DNA of 64,000 bases from JACQFZ01 sp045810625 (GCA_045810625.1 JBJMVQ010000074.1:1-64000); one strand, 5' to 3'. Numbered from the stretch's first letter, positions 39,120 to 48,971 are shown. Program-made: numbers and translations. Notes: a model not told the origin generated them from the sequence alone.

Positions 39120-40721
39120 TCAAAGCGGCAGATGGACGATGAACTCCGCGCCCTTCCCAGGCCCTTCGCTCCGGGCCTCGATCCGCCCGCCGTGCAGCTG
39201 AACGAGCTTGCGCACCAGCGTCAGCCCGATTCCCAAACCGCGGCCACGGTGCCGGCGCGACAGATCGAGCTGGGCGAAGACATCGAACACACGCGATAGC
39301 ATCTCTTCGGCGATGCCGATGCCGGTGTCCCGCACCGATACCGCAACGCCGGCTCCCTCGCGCTTTGCAGTCAAACCAATGTGGCCTTTGCCCTCCGTAT
39401 ATTTCGCGGCATTGTCGAGCAGGTTGGCAAACACTTGAGCGAGGCGCACCGGATCGGCGTGCAGACGGACCGTTTCGGCCGGGAGGGATACGGTCAGCTC
39501 GTGGCCGGCGGCGGCGATGAGCGGCTTGCTCATTTCGACCGCGTCTTTGATCACCTGCGTGAGATCGACCGGTTCTTTGCGCAGCTCAATCTCGCCGCGC
39601 ATGATGCGCGACACTTCGAGGAGATCCTCGACTAGACGCACCATGTGATCGAGCTTGCGCTCCATCATTTCACAGGCGCCGGCCGTTGTCGTGTTCGCGC
39701 CGCTGGACGCTTTCAGGATATCGAGCGAATAGCTGACCGCCGCGATTGGGTTGCGCAACTCATGCGCCAGCGTCGCGAGAAATTCGTCTTTGCGACGGTC
39801 CGCTTCGCGCAGCGCCTCGTGCGTCTGGATCACCTCCGTAATGTCCACCGCACAGCCGGTGTAGCCGAGCAGGCGCCCGGCCGAATCCGTGCGCGGGTTG
39901 GCGCGCGCCTCCATCCAGCGCCATTGCCCGTCCGCGCGTCGCACGCGCACGCGCGCCTGAAACGACCGCCGCGCGCCGGCCGCAGCGCGGAAGCCGAACG
40001 TGTACGACGCGACGTCATCCGGATGCAGCACGGCATGCCAATCGATCTCAATGACTTGCGCCAAGTCAACGGCAAAGAATTCGAGCGCCGGGCGATTCAG
40101 GAACTCGACGCGATCGTTCACGTCCGTCGACCAAATCAATAGCGCTGCCGAGTCGGCGAGCGTGCGAAATCGCATCTCGCTTTCTCGGAGCGTTTGCTCG
40201 AGGCGCTTGCGCTCGGTGATATCGGTGCCGGCTGAGGCGACCGTGTTATCGTCGAGGCGGAAGACGGAGCGCAGGAAGTCACGGCCGCGCAACGAAACCT
40301 CGTCCTGAAACGGTTCCCCCGTCGATAGTACCGTCTCGCAACGCGCAAGGATCGTTTGCGCTTCCTCCGGAACGAAGACGTCGCCCAATCGGCGTCCCAC
40401 CACATTGTCGCGCTCCCACCCAATGGCTTCGAGCGCGGTCGCGTTGATCTCACGAAAGATCCAATCGACGACGGCCCCCTGGCCGTCGTTTACGGCTTCG
40501 AGGAGGAACACCAGCTCGCGGAGATTTTCGAAAAACGCGCGATACTTCAGCTCGGCGGCGTACCGCGCTTCGGCCCGCTGGCGCTCCGCGTCGTCCGACA
40601 AACGGCGGCCGCTACGGCGGCTCGCAACATCGGTCGCGGGAACGCGGTCCGTGGACCGGCGCAGCGGATGCGAAGCGCGCCCGCCCTCGGGTCCCTGTGT
40701 GCCGCCTCGCGGCTCCGTCAC
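39120..40721 (-). CDS. PAS-domain sensor histidine kinase (orphan)
   Basis: A 533-residue kinase without membrane segments, so likely cytoplasmic. A basic linker (~1-55) leads to PAS 1 (~58-175, ending SAGTDITERKRLEQTL), PAS 2 with PAC (~185-305, HPDDVASYTF, WRWMEARANPRTD), HisKA (LATLAHELRNPIAAVSYSLDIL, phospho-acceptor His in the HELRNP box) and HATPase_c (N box LLDNAAKYTEGKG, G1 RDTGIGIAEEML, G2 RGRGLGIGLTLVRKLVQLHGG). No response regulator or receiver domain is encoded beside it, so its partner is elsewhere. It diverges from the MFS gene across 406 bases. Confidence 0.93.
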   Translation of the reverse strand: MTEPRGGTQGPEGGRASHPLRRSTDRVPATDVASRRSGRRLSDDAERQRAEARYAAELKYRAFFENLRELVFLLEAVNDGQGAVVDWIFREINATALEAIGWERDNVVGRRLGDVFVPEEAQTILARCETVLSTGEPFQDEVSLRGRDFLRSVFRLDDNTVASAGTDITERKRLEQTLRESEMRFRTLADSAALLIWSTDVNDRVEFLNRPALEFFAVDLAQVIEIDWHAVLHPDDVASYTFGFRAAAGARRSFQARVRVRRADGQWRWMEARANPRTDSAGRLLGYTGCAVDITEVIQTHEALREADRRKDEFLATLAHELRNPIAAVSYSLDILKASSGANTTTAGACEMMERKLDHMVRLVEDLLEVSRIMRGEIELRKEPVDLTQVIKDAVEMSKPLIAAAGHELTVSLPAETVRLHADPVRLAQVFANLLDNAAKYTEGKGHIGLTAKREGAGVAVSVRDTGIGIAEEMLSRVFDVFAQLDLSRRHRGRGLGIGLTLVRKLVQLHGGRIEARSEGPGKGAEFIVHLPL

Positions 40722-41127
40722 TTCGCCCCCTGTTCGTTCGAGACGAACTGCCGCTCAACGGTGTCGGGGAGCGCAGGGAACGTCGAGACGCACGCGCTCA
40801 TCGTTGAGCGAATCATGCAACAGCGAGCGGACGGACATCGTAGCGCGCCGCGACGCGCATGAAACCCTACGCCCTGTCAGACCCCGTTCTCCCGTCAGCG
40901 TTATCTCTCGCCGCGCTGGGTAAGTTGCCCAATGCGCCGGCGATACTTGTCCCGAGATCTTCCACGGATGCTCGCATCGATTCCCGCCATTTTCGTGACG
41001 CCATCAAAACAAACGATGACATCACGCTTTGCTGCACAGGAGGAACACCGGTGCATCATCGCCGGGAGAACGTGTATGGTCGGGGCTCTGTCGCTCGTGA
41101 AGCCGCCGAACGGGAGCTGTTCGCCGA
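40722..41127. other. Divergent intergenic region, kinase / MFS transporter
   Basis: The 406-base gap should hold promoters for both flanking genes. A GGAGGA at 41039-41044 precedes a GTG at 41051, but the frame it opens is Arg-rich, runs into the MFS gene out of frame and has no recognisable protein features, so I do not call it. GGGAG at 41112 probably serves the MFS ATG at 41128. No repeat or RNA structure was recognised. Confidence 0.45.
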
Positions 41128-42558
41128 ATGGAAGATACGGCCCGGATTCGAACCACGATCCCAGCGCGTCTCGATTCGCTGCCTTGGTCGCGCTGGCATT
41201 GGCGCGTCGTCCTCGCGCTCGGCATCACCTGGCTGCTCGATGGGCTCGAAGTCACGATGGTGGGTTCGATCGGTCCGGTGCTGTTGCGCCCGGACACGCT
41301 CGGACTGAGCGCCACTCAACTCGGCTCGGCGGCCTCGGCTTACGTCGCCGGCGCCGTGGTCGGCGCGATCGTCTTCGGCCGCATGGCCGATCGCTTCGGG
41401 CGCAAGCGTCTGTTCCTCGTCACGCTCGCCGTTTACGTCTTTGCGACGACGCTCACCGGACTAACGTGGGATTTCGCGTCGTTCGCGTTTTGTCGCTTTC
41501 TTACCGGCTTCGGCATTGGCGGCGAGTACGCCGCGATCAATTCAGCGATCGATGAATTGATTCCCGCGCGCGTGCGCGGCCGCGTGGATCTCGGCATCAA
41601 CGGCACGTTCTGGGTCGGCGCGGCCGCGGGCGCGTTGTTAAGCGTGGCACTGCTCCATCCGGCCGGCGTCGGTCCTCAGCTCGGCTGGCGTCTTGCGTTT
41701 CTCCTCGGCGCCATCATCGGCGTCGCGATGGTGATCGTGCGTCGGAACGTGCCGGAAAGCCCCCGCTGGCTGATCACGCACGGCCATGCCGACATCGCCG
41801 AAGCCGAGATTCAAGCGATAGAGCACGCCGCCGGCGCTCCATTGGGCGCCGGCACGTCGCCGCCACACCCGCCGCTCGCTATCCGGCTGCGCGCGCACGT
41901 TTCGTGGACGGAGATCGCGCATCTCATGGCATTTCGTTTTCGCCGCCGCGCCGTGCTCGGTCTTTCGCTGATGGCGACGCAGGCTTTCTTCTATAACGCG
42001 ATTTTTTTTACCTACGGTCTCGTCCTCACGCGTTTCTACGCGGTCCCGGACGAACGCGTCGGGCGGTACATCCTGCCCTTCGCCGTGGCGAACTTCCTGG
42101 GCCCGCTCGTGCTCGGCTCGTTATTCGACACCGTCGGTCGCCGCCGCATGATCGCGGTGACATACGCCGTCTCCGGGCTCGTGCTGCTCGCCGCCGGCTA
42201 CGGCTTCCTGCAAGACTGGCTCACCGCCGGCACGTTGACGCTCGCCTGGGCGGCGATCTTCTTCGTCGCCTCAGCCGCCGCCAGCTCCGCCTACCTGACC
42301 GTCAGCGAGATTTTCCCGCTGGAGATGCGCGCGATATCGATTTCCATCTTTTACGCGGTCGGTACTGCAATCGGCGGCTTCTTTACGCCCGCGATCTTCG
42401 GCGCGCTGATCGACAGCGGCAGCCGGGAAGCGCTGTTCTATGGCTATGCCGCCGCGGGCGTGCTGATGTGCGCCGCCGCGGCCGTGGCAATCGCCGTTGG
42501 CATCGACGCCGAGCGCAAACCGCTGGAAGCGGTCGCCGAGCCGCTGAGCAGCGCCTGA
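41128..42558 (+). CDS. MFS transporter, sugar-porter-like
   Basis: A 476-residue inner-membrane carrier with 12 predicted hydrophobic segments. Family marks are TWLLDGLEVTMVGSIGPVL in helix 1, the loop GRMADRFGRKRLFL between helices 2 and 3, RFLTGFGIGGEYAAINSAIDELIPARVRGR, and RRNVPESPRWLITHGHADIAE before the central loop. The pattern suits sugar, polyol or organic acid porters of the SP/NiaP kind; the substrate cannot be assigned. It stands alone on its strand. Confidence 0.88.
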   Translation: MEDTARIRTTIPARLDSLPWSRWHWRVVLALGITWLLDGLEVTMVGSIGPVLLRPDTLGLSATQLGSAASAYVAGAVVGAIVFGRMADRFGRKRLFLVTLAVYVFATTLTGLTWDFASFAFCRFLTGFGIGGEYAAINSAIDELIPARVRGRVDLGINGTFWVGAAAGALLSVALLHPAGVGPQLGWRLAFLLGAIIGVAMVIVRRNVPESPRWLITHGHADIAEAEIQAIEHAAGAPLGAGTSPPHPPLAIRLRAHVSWTEIAHLMAFRFRRRAVLGLSLMATQAFFYNAIFFTYGLVLTRFYAVPDERVGRYILPFAVANFLGPLVLGSLFDTVGRRRMIAVTYAVSGLVLLAAGYGFLQDWLTAGTLTLAWAAIFFVASAAASSAYLTVSEIFPLEMRAISISIFYAVGTAIGGFFTPAIFGALIDSGSREALFYGYAAAGVLMCAAAAVAIAVGIDAERKPLEAVAEPLSSA

Positions 42559-42746
42559 CGCGCCGCTCCTCCCCGCCATCCGGACGCCCCGGTCTGACGA
42601 TGCGAGGCACGTCACGAGCGGGCCCAACGTTCCGTTTCGCCGACCGCCGGCCGCCGTTACAAAGCGCGCGACGTCGCCTCGTTGCTGATTGTTTCACAGC
42701 AGCTACATTTCTTATTAGGTGAGTGTACACAGGACGGCGGGCCAAC

Positions 42747-43376
42747 ATGGGCAAACTGGTCATCAAGTTCCAAGGCAAACTCGTCCGCGAACTGAATCTC
42801 AAACTGGGCGATACGAAGATCGGCCGGAGACCGGGCTGCGACATTATCCTCGACGACACGTCGGTGAGCGGCGAGCACGCGCTGGTTAAGACGGTCGGCT
42901 TGAAATCGACGATCGCGGACCTCGACAGCACTAACGGGACGTTCGTCGAGAACAAGCGCGTGAAGCAGCACGAGCTGCGGCACGGCGAGACCATCATTAT
43001 CGGCGAGCACTCGTTGCTCTATCGCGACGACGTGAATCTCGATCGACCGCCGCTCGGCAAGCACCCGACCGGGCAAGCGCCGGCCGTTTCGCAAGAGGAA
43101 ACCACGGTCCTCATGGCGTTCGCACAACTGCTCGGCGTCGAGGGCAAAGATAAAGGCAAGAAAGTGCCGCTGGTGAAGCAGGACGTGACGCTCGACAACC
43201 CCGGCAAAAGTCCGGCGCGCATTCTGCGCACATCGGAGGGCTACGTGCTGCAGGGACAAGTGGGTCCGGGCGAGCCGCGCATCAACGACAAGCCGATACC
43301 ACCGGGCGGACACTTGCTCGAGAACGGCGACATTGTCGAGGCCGGCGGCACGAAGTTCCGGTTTGTGACGTCGTGA
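42747..43376 (+). CDS. Double FHA-domain protein
   Basis: A 209-residue cytoplasmic protein. The first FHA domain (~1-90) has all phosphothreonine-binding marks: KIGRRPGCDIILDD, SVSGEHALV and DLDSTNGTFVENKRV. A second domain (~115-209) has the same beta pattern (VTLDNPGKSPARILRTSEGYVL, INDKPIPPGGHLLENGDIVEAGG), but the GR and SxxH residues are not clear, so it may not bind phosphate. ATG 42747 is chosen over the upstream GTG at 42723 because the FHA fold starts MGKLVIKF. A partner Ser/Thr kinase could be the one at 54938. Confidence 0.88.
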   Translation: MGKLVIKFQGKLVRELNLKLGDTKIGRRPGCDIILDDTSVSGEHALVKTVGLKSTIADLDSTNGTFVENKRVKQHELRHGETIIIGEHSLLYRDDVNLDRPPLGKHPTGQAPAVSQEETTVLMAFAQLLGVEGKDKGKKVPLVKQDVTLDNPGKSPARILRTSEGYVLQGQVGPGEPRINDKPIPPGGHLLENGDIVEAGGTKFRFVTS

Positions 43377-43426
43377 CGCAGCGGCCGCCGCGCGCCGCGT
43401 TAGGGAAACTCTGAAATATTCGCTTT

Positions 43427-43507
43427 AACCGCAAAGACGCGGAGGACGCAAAGGAAAAGATTTCAAAGAAAAAGAAAACCGTTGCGTCCTTGGCGTCCTT
43501 AGCGGTT
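43427..43507. repeat. Inverted-arm repeat element between convergent genes
   Basis: Arms AACCGCAAAGACGCGGAGGA (43427-43446) and TTGGCGTCCTTAGCGGTT (43490-43507) can pair over an A-rich centre. This is a compact member of the dispersed GACGCAGAG family. It lies between the convergent FHA and receptor genes and might stop transcripts from both. Confidence 0.65.
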
Positions 43508-43530
43508 GGACAATAATAAATCTGACATTC

Positions 43531-44493
43531 TCAATCAATTTTTCCGATTCGCCGCACGACCGCGGTCAGGCGTTGCGCGTCCTGGTCGAAAAATTTGCGA
43601 AACTCGGGCGCGTCCATGTACGCAATCGGCGTTTCGAGCTTCGCCATGCCCGCCTTGAACTCCGGGTCCTTGACGACTTGCCGCATGGCGTCGCGCAACG
43701 TGCTGACGATGCCGTCCGGCGTTCCCGCCGGCGCGAACAATCCCGACCAGATGTAATACTCGACGTCGTACCCGAGCTCTTTCAATGTCGGAACGTCCGG
43801 CAGCGACTCGAGCCGCTTGCCGCCGAGTGTCGCGAGCGGCCGCAGCTTCCCCGCTTTCACCTGTGCGATCGCAACGCTCGGTCCGTACATGCCGAGATCG
43901 ACTTGGCCGCTCAACAGCCCGGTGAGCGCCGGGCCGCCGCCGTTGTACGGGATATGACGCATCTTTATACCCGCGGCATGCGCGAACATTTCGGTCGCCA
44001 CATGATACGTCCCGTAGTTGCCCGACGACGCGTACGTGATGTCGTTCGGACGCTTCTTCGCATCGTCGATGACATCTTTCATCGTCTTGTAACGGCTGTC
44101 GGCACGCACCATGAACACCGTCGGGTCTGCGCTCACGAGGGCGATCGGAATCAGCTGCTTCAGCTCGAACGCCGGCGTGCGCCCGGCGACGCGATCGGCC
44201 TCCGGATTCGTCGAGATGCTCGACAGCGCCATCAGCAGCGTGTAGCCGTCCGGCTTCGCACTCGCGACGCTTGCGGTGCCGACCGAGCCGCCGGCGCCGG
44301 GCCGGTTCAATACGACGACCGGTTGTTTGAGAATTTTTTGTAACGAGTGCGCGGTCGGGCGCGCGGTAAGATCCGCGACGCCGCCGGGCGGGAATGCGAC
44401 AACCAGCGTGATCGGGTGCGACGGATACGGCGCGTCGGCCGCGGAAGCGACAGACGCGACTATCAGCAATGCAGCGAACATTACGCGGCGCAT
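43531..44493 (-). CDS. Bug/TctC-family tripartite tricarboxylate transporter receptor
   Basis: A 320-residue periplasmic receptor. ATG 44493 follows GGAGGAAGGAG directly and starts a signal peptide (MRRVMFAALLIVASVASAADA); residues upstream in the open frame are Arg-rich and not coding. The mature start YPSHPITLVVAFPPGGVADLTAR, then RPGAGGSVGTASVASAKPDGYTL and VPTLKELGYDVEYYIWSGLFAPAGTP are the family signatures. Such receptors bind carboxylates and are greatly expanded in Bordetella and Burkholderiales, usually without their own membrane partners, as here. It is followed by no transporter gene; the upstream FAH-family gene is co-directional. Confidence 0.93.
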   Translation of the reverse strand: MRRVMFAALLIVASVASAADAPYPSHPITLVVAFPPGGVADLTARPTAHSLQKILKQPVVVLNRPGAGGSVGTASVASAKPDGYTLLMALSSISTNPEADRVAGRTPAFELKQLIPIALVSADPTVFMVRADSRYKTMKDVIDDAKKRPNDITYASSGNYGTYHVATEMFAHAAGIKMRHIPYNGGGPALTGLLSGQVDLGMYGPSVAIAQVKAGKLRPLATLGGKRLESLPDVPTLKELGYDVEYYIWSGLFAPAGTPDGIVSTLRDAMRQVVKDPEFKAGMAKLETPIAYMDAPEFRKFFDQDAQRLTAVVRRIGKID

Positions 44494-44521
44494 CTCCTTC
44501 CTCCTACAGTTGCGGCGGCGC

Positions 44522-45403
44522 TCACGCCACCGGGTTTTCCAGCGTTCCAATCGGCTCGATCGTGACGGCGACACGATCTCCGGGTTTGAGAAACTTGGGG
44601 GGTGTAAAACCAATGCCGACACCCGCGCACGTGCCGGTCGCGATCAAATCGCCCGGTTCGAGCGTCATCCGCTTCGACAGCGTTTCGATGAGCGTCGCAA
44701 TGTCAAAGATCAGATCCGCGACGCTCGCATCCTGGCGAACCTCGCCGTTCACGCGTGTAATCAGTCGCAGCGCCGACACGTCGGGTATCTCGTCCGCGGT
44801 CACGATTGCCGGTCCCATCGGACAGAACCCGTCGATGCTCTTTCCGATGAACCATTGCGCATGCCGGCGCTGCAAGGTACGCGAGGTGACGTCGTTGATG
44901 ATCGTATAACCGAACACGTGCGCGTACGCGTGCGCTTTGCCGATACCGCGCCCGCCTTTTCCGATGACCACGGCAAGCTCGCCCTCGTAGTCGGTCGAAC
45001 CGGTGTCGTCGAGGCTCGCGAGTATTGCCGCCCCGCCGGCGACGACGGCGGTCGGCGCCTTCGTAAAGAAAATCGGCGCTTCGGGGATCGCTTCCTTCGC
45101 GGTAGCATCGAATCCGCTTCCGTGGAACTCGCGCGCGTGCTCTTTGTAGTTCTTACCGACGCAGAAAATGTTCTTGGCGGGTCGAGGAATCGGCGCGTGC
45201 AGTCGTACTGAAGCGAGCGCGCGACGCGGCGCCGACAGCGCGGCACGCGCGGCCGCGAGACCCGGGGCGCCGGCGCGGATGAGATCGAGCATTGTCCGTG
45301 GGACGTTGGATCCGGTCGCGGCCAGATCTACCACCTCGCGGCGATCGGCCGTCCACGCGCCGATCCGTTCGCCCGCGTCATCGCTGAAGGTAACGAGATG
45401 CAT
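44522..45403 (-). CDS. Fumarylacetoacetate hydrolase family protein
   Basis: A 293-residue enzyme. The N-terminal part MHLVTFSDDAGERIGAWTADR is followed by the catalytic domain: FCVGKNYKEHAREF, PIFFTKAPTAVVAG, DYEGELAVVIGKGGRGIGKAHAYAHVFGYTIINDVTSR and IATGTCAGVGIGFTPPKFLKPGD. Glu and Asp residues in the DYEGELA and INDVT motifs match the usual metal ligands. Such enzymes cleave C-C bonds in 2,4-diketo acids or decarboxylate or isomerise catechol meta-cleavage intermediates. ATG 45403 gives the normal start; the longer frame adds a non-coding-looking segment. Pairing with a Bug receptor gene 28 bases downstream suggests a small catabolic operon. Confidence 0.9.
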   Translation of the reverse strand: MHLVTFSDDAGERIGAWTADRREVVDLAATGSNVPRTMLDLIRAGAPGLAAARAALSAPRRALASVRLHAPIPRPAKNIFCVGKNYKEHAREFHGSGFDATAKEAIPEAPIFFTKAPTAVVAGGAAILASLDDTGSTDYEGELAVVIGKGGRGIGKAHAYAHVFGYTIINDVTSRTLQRRHAQWFIGKSIDGFCPMGPAIVTADEIPDVSALRLITRVNGEVRQDASVADLIFDIATLIETLSKRMTLEPGDLIATGTCAGVGIGFTPPKFLKPGDRVAVTIEPIGTLENPVA

Positions 45404-45955
45404 AGCCGCTTCGCCTCGTGATCGCTTCGCGATCATATACGCGCGACCCGGATGCGCCAAGGCGCGTTACCCCGCCGCTCGCGCGCATGTTTTCGCGGCG
45501 GGCGTGCGAAGACCGCTCCTCGCGAAACTGTACGGTGCAGACCGGCTGTTGCGCAAATACAATCGATACGCGTGCGCTATTTGCTCCCGGCCGAAGAGCT
45601 CAATTTGGTCTTTACCGCAAAGGACGCAAAGAGAAGACGGAGAGACGGAATCGAATTTCCTTCTCCGCTTCGATTTCGATCTCGACAAATCTTAAGGTCG
45701 CGCTAAACGACGTCCGCGTTTCTTGTGCGAATAATGGCGCAACGTGTGAGCGACTGGATCCATGGCGAGCCTGCGCACAACCGCTTCGCCGCAGCCAGCC
45801 AAATCGCCTATCCGTTGAGCGGGACATAGGTAGATCGACGCGGTGCCGGTCCACTTCGACCACTTGGATTTTTCGATATCCGCGGCCGGATCAATGCTCG
45901 CGATGTGCAACGTGGCCCATCGTCTCTGACGATTCCGACGCGGGAGAAAATAATC
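45404..45955. other. Gap with a single repeat arm
   Basis: This 552-base region between divergent genes holds one arm of the dispersed repeat (ACCGCAAAGGACGCAAAGAG, from 45614) with no clear opposite arm, and no convincing gene. Open frames crossing it are Arg-rich and lack family features. Confidence 0.5.
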
Positions 45956-46243
45956 GTGACTGTCTATGCGATCGCTCAGTTGTCCTTCACGGATCGAAAG
46001 GCGTACAACCGTTATCAGGCGCGTTTCATGGAAGTATTCCGACGCTATAACGGACGTCTGCTGGCCGCCGATGAGCACCCGGTGGTGCTCGAAGGGCGCT
46101 GGGATCGGGATAAGCTGGTGTTGCTCTCCTTTCCGGACGAGAACTCATTCCGCCAATGGGAGCAGTCGCCGGAATATCAGGAGATCGCGAAAGACCGCCG
46201 CGCGGGCGCCGATACGGTGAGCATCTTGGTGCGCGGCGTCTAA
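45956..46243 (+). CDS. DUF1330 family protein
   Basis: A 95-residue alpha/beta-barrel-like protein: YAIAQLSFTDRKAYNRYQARF, YNGRLLAADEHPVVLEGRW, LLSFPDENSFRQWEQSPEYQEIAKDR fits DUF1330 (dimeric ferredoxin-like fold). The start is GTG at 45956 with GGGAG 10-14 bases upstream. The biochemical role of the family is not established. It converges on the sorbosone-dehydrogenase-like gene. Confidence 0.85.
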   Translation: MTVYAIAQLSFTDRKAYNRYQARFMEVFRRYNGRLLAADEHPVVLEGRWDRDKLVLLSFPDENSFRQWEQSPEYQEIAKDRRAGADTVSILVRGV

Positions 46244-46254
46244 CGGAGCGGTGT

Positions 46255-47577
46255 CTACTTCGCCGCCGGTGTCATACGCCAGATCGCGTTGCCCACATCA
46301 TCGGCCACGAGCAGCGCGCCCGCCTGATCGACCGCCACACCGACGGGCCTGCCGAGCGCGTCGCCGTCCGCATTCACGAAACCGGTGAGCATGTCTTCCG
46401 GCATTCCAGTCGGCCGGCCGTTTGCGAACGGCACGAAGATCACTTTATAGCCGCTGAACGGTTTGCGGTTCCAAGAGCCGTGCTGACCGATAAACGCGCC
46501 CCCCTGGTACCGCTTCGGAAACAGGTTCCCTTCGTAGAAGACGAGCCCGAGCGACGCGGTGTGCGCGCCAAGCGCATAATCCGGAACGATCGCTTTCGCG
46601 ACCAGATCCGGGCGCGTCGGCTGGACGCGTTCATCCACGTGCTGGCCGAAGTAGCTGAACGGCCATCCGTAAAATCCGCCCTCTTTCACCGATGTCATGT
46701 AGTCCGGTACGAGATCGCTACCGATCTCGTCGCGCTCGTTCACGGCGGTCCAGAGCGCGCCACTCTGCGGCTCCCAGGCGAGACCGTTCGGATTGCGCAA
46801 CCCGAACGCGTACACGCGCGAGCGTCCCGTCCGCGGATCGATCTCGAGAATCGCCGCGCGCCGGTCCTCGACGTCGAGGCCATTCTCGCCCACGTTGCTG
46901 TTCGAGCCGACGGTGACGTACAAGCGCGAACCGTCGCGACTCGCGATGACGTTCTTCGTCCAGTGATGATTGATCGTTCCGGCGGGGAGGTCGGCAATCT
47001 TTACGCCCGGCTCGCTGATCTGCGTTGCGCCATTCTTGTAAGGAAAACGAATGAGACTATCCGTGTTGGCAACGTAGAAATCGTTGCCCACCAGCGCCAT
47101 ACCAAGTGGTGAGTTCAGACCTTGCAGAAACACGGTGCGCGTCTCCGGCACGCCATCACCGTTCGCGTCCCGCAGCAGCGTAATCCGATTGGCGCTCGGC
47201 CCTGCTGCGCCGACGCGTTTCATGATGCGCGTCATGAAGAAACCCCGAATGCCTTTGGAGTCATCGGGCTTCGGCGGCGCGTTGGTCTCGGCGACGAGCA
47301 CGTCGCCGTTCGGCAACACATAGAGCCAGCGCGGATGATCGAGTCCAGTTGCATACGCTTTTACGGTGAAACCTGCCGCCACGGTCGGCGTCGCGCCGGG
47401 CGGCCAGCCGGTCGCCGGGGCCGTGTGAACCGTCGGAATCATCGTTTGTTTCGGCGGCGGAAGTTTCGGGTTAGGCCCCATGCCCGCTTCTTCCGGCAAC
47501 GTCGCCACGTCGCCGCAGGAGACGAGCGCCGACACCATTGAGACGAGTACGACTAATAAAAGGATGCGTTCACGCAT
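46255..47577 (-). CDS. Sorbosone-dehydrogenase-like PQQ-type beta-propeller lipoprotein
   Basis: A 440-residue protein with a lipoprotein signal (LLLVVLVSMVSALVSCGD, lipobox LVSC), so probably anchored in an envelope membrane. GFTVKAYATGLDHPRWLYVLPNGDVLVAET, RIMKRVGAAGPSANRITLLRDANGDGVPETR, GNDFYVANTDSLIRFPY and FIGQHGSWNRKPFSGYKVIFVPF are the marks of soluble-glucose-dehydrogenase/sorbosone-dehydrogenase-type six-bladed propellers. It may oxidise sugars with PQQ; PQQ synthesis genes are not in the window. ATG 47577 is supported by GGAGGGA upstream. Confidence 0.88.
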   Translation of the reverse strand: MRERILLLVVLVSMVSALVSCGDVATLPEEAGMGPNPKLPPPKQTMIPTVHTAPATGWPPGATPTVAAGFTVKAYATGLDHPRWLYVLPNGDVLVAETNAPPKPDDSKGIRGFFMTRIMKRVGAAGPSANRITLLRDANGDGVPETRTVFLQGLNSPLGMALVGNDFYVANTDSLIRFPYKNGATQISEPGVKIADLPAGTINHHWTKNVIASRDGSRLYVTVGSNSNVGENGLDVEDRRAAILEIDPRTGRSRVYAFGLRNPNGLAWEPQSGALWTAVNERDEIGSDLVPDYMTSVKEGGFYGWPFSYFGQHVDERVQPTRPDLVAKAIVPDYALGAHTASLGLVFYEGNLFPKRYQGGAFIGQHGSWNRKPFSGYKVIFVPFANGRPTGMPEDMLTGFVNADGDALGRPVGVAVDQAGALLVADDVGNAIWRMTPAAK

Positions 47578-47798
47578 TGCGTCCCTCCGTGGCGAGCGAG
47601 AAGCACGATATTGCAAAACAAAATGCGGCGGAAGTCCTCTTCGTCCAAACGATGCGACTTAGCCACGGCAACTTGCCGGGTGTCCGCTACCGACGCTCCA
47701 TAACGATTGAAAGCGGCAACAACCCGAGTTCTCTCGCGGCGATGATAATATTCACTGTCATCGCGGCGCTTCGCCGCCGTCGATACACGGAGGGCGAT

Positions 47799-48971
47799 AT
47801 GACCACTCTCTTCCGGCCTTACGGCTGTCCCGCAGATCCTGCAGCGCCGCTCGGTCCCTTGGCACCGGCGCTCACGCGCGCAAGCACATTCGCTTATGCC
47901 ACCGCCGAAGAGCTACGCGCCGCCGGCGTCGGCGAACGACCGGGTGATTTCTACGCACGATATGGCCATCCCGCGAGTCGTCTGTTCGAGAAGAAAGTCG
48001 CGGAGCTTGAAGGCGCCGACGGAGCGGTCGCGTTCGCCTCCGGCATGGCGACGATCCATGCGATCTTCTGCGGTCTGCTCCGATCGGGAGAAACAATTGC
48101 GGTCAGCCGTTACGTCTACGGCGGTGTCGAGGCCATCGTGTCCGAGGATCTTCCGCGCTTCGGCATCAACGTACGCCGCTTCGATCCATTCGACGATGCC
48201 GCCGCGCAACGCGCTATCGCGGGAACGCGGCTCGTACACATCGAGACACCGACCAATCCATTGTGCCGCGTCGTGGACTTGCAACGCATTGTCGATCATG
48301 CGCGTCGCGCGGGCTCGTGGGTGTCCGTGGATGCGACGTTCCTCCCGCCGCCGTTCCAGCGCCCGCTCGCGCTCGGCGCCGACCTGGTGATGCACAGCGC
48401 GACGAAAATTCTCGGCGGGCACTCCGACGTGCTGGCCGGCGTCGTGTCCAGCCGCCATGAATTATTGGAACGACTCGAAGCGTTCCGGCGCCGTACCGGG
48501 GCAATCCTCGCGCCCGACCCGGCGTGGCTGCTCGCACGCTCGATGGCGACGCTCGCGCTGCGCACGCGCCAGGCGGCCGACAACGCCGCGAAGCTCGCGC
48601 GATTTCTCGATGGGCTTCGCCTGAAATCGAGCAAGATAGCAGAGGTCTACTACCCCGGCCTCCCGCACCATCCCGATCACGCCGTCGCGGCGCGGACGTT
48701 GCAAACGTTCGGATTCATGCTCGCCTTCGAAGTGGCGGGCGGTCTCGCCGCCGCCGTCCGCGTCTACGACCGCTTTCGCGTCATCGCGCGCGCGGTTTCG
48801 CTCGGAGGCGTCGAGAGTCTCGCCTCGATTCCACTGCACACCTCGCACGCCATGATGCCGCCCGAGGAACGCCGCGGCGCCGGAATCGCCGACGGCCTGA
48901 TTCGACTCTCGGTCGGCATAGAGCCTTACGAATTGCTCGAACGAGACCTCGCGCAGGCGCTGAGCGATTGA
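47799..48971 (+). CDS. Cys/Met metabolism PLP-dependent (transsulfuration-type) enzyme
   Basis: A 390-residue fold-type I PLP enzyme. RYGHPASRLFEKKVAELEGADGAVAFASGMATIHAIF, VHIETPTNPLCRVVDLQRIV, DLVMHSATKILGGHSDVLAG (PLP lysine in SATK) and IRLSVGIEPYELLERDLAQAL are family signatures. It may be a cystathionine synthase or lyase, methionine gamma-lyase or homoserine sulfhydrylase; no linked gene decides. ATG 47799 is chosen for the GGAGGG site five to ten bases upstream, giving the standard length. It diverges from the propeller lipoprotein gene. Confidence 0.92.
   Translation: MTTLFRPYGCPADPAAPLGPLAPALTRASTFAYATAEELRAAGVGERPGDFYARYGHPASRLFEKKVAELEGADGAVAFASGMATIHAIFCGLLRSGETIAVSRYVYGGVEAIVSEDLPRFGINVRRFDPFDDAAAQRAIAGTRLVHIETPTNPLCRVVDLQRIVDHARRAGSWVSVDATFLPPPFQRPLALGADLVMHSATKILGGHSDVLAGVVSSRHELLERLEAFRRRTGAILAPDPAWLLARSMATLALRTRQAADNAAKLARFLDGLRLKSSKIAEVYYPGLPHHPDHAVAARTLQTFGFMLAFEVAGGLAAAVRVYDRFRVIARAVSLGGVESLASIPLHTSHAMMPPEERRGAGIADGLIRLSVGIEPYELLERDLAQALSD

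Noticed and set aside
41051..41308. GTG start with GGAGGA ahead of the MFS gene
   Set aside because: The frame runs out of phase into the transporter gene and gives an Arg/Ser-rich peptide with no features.
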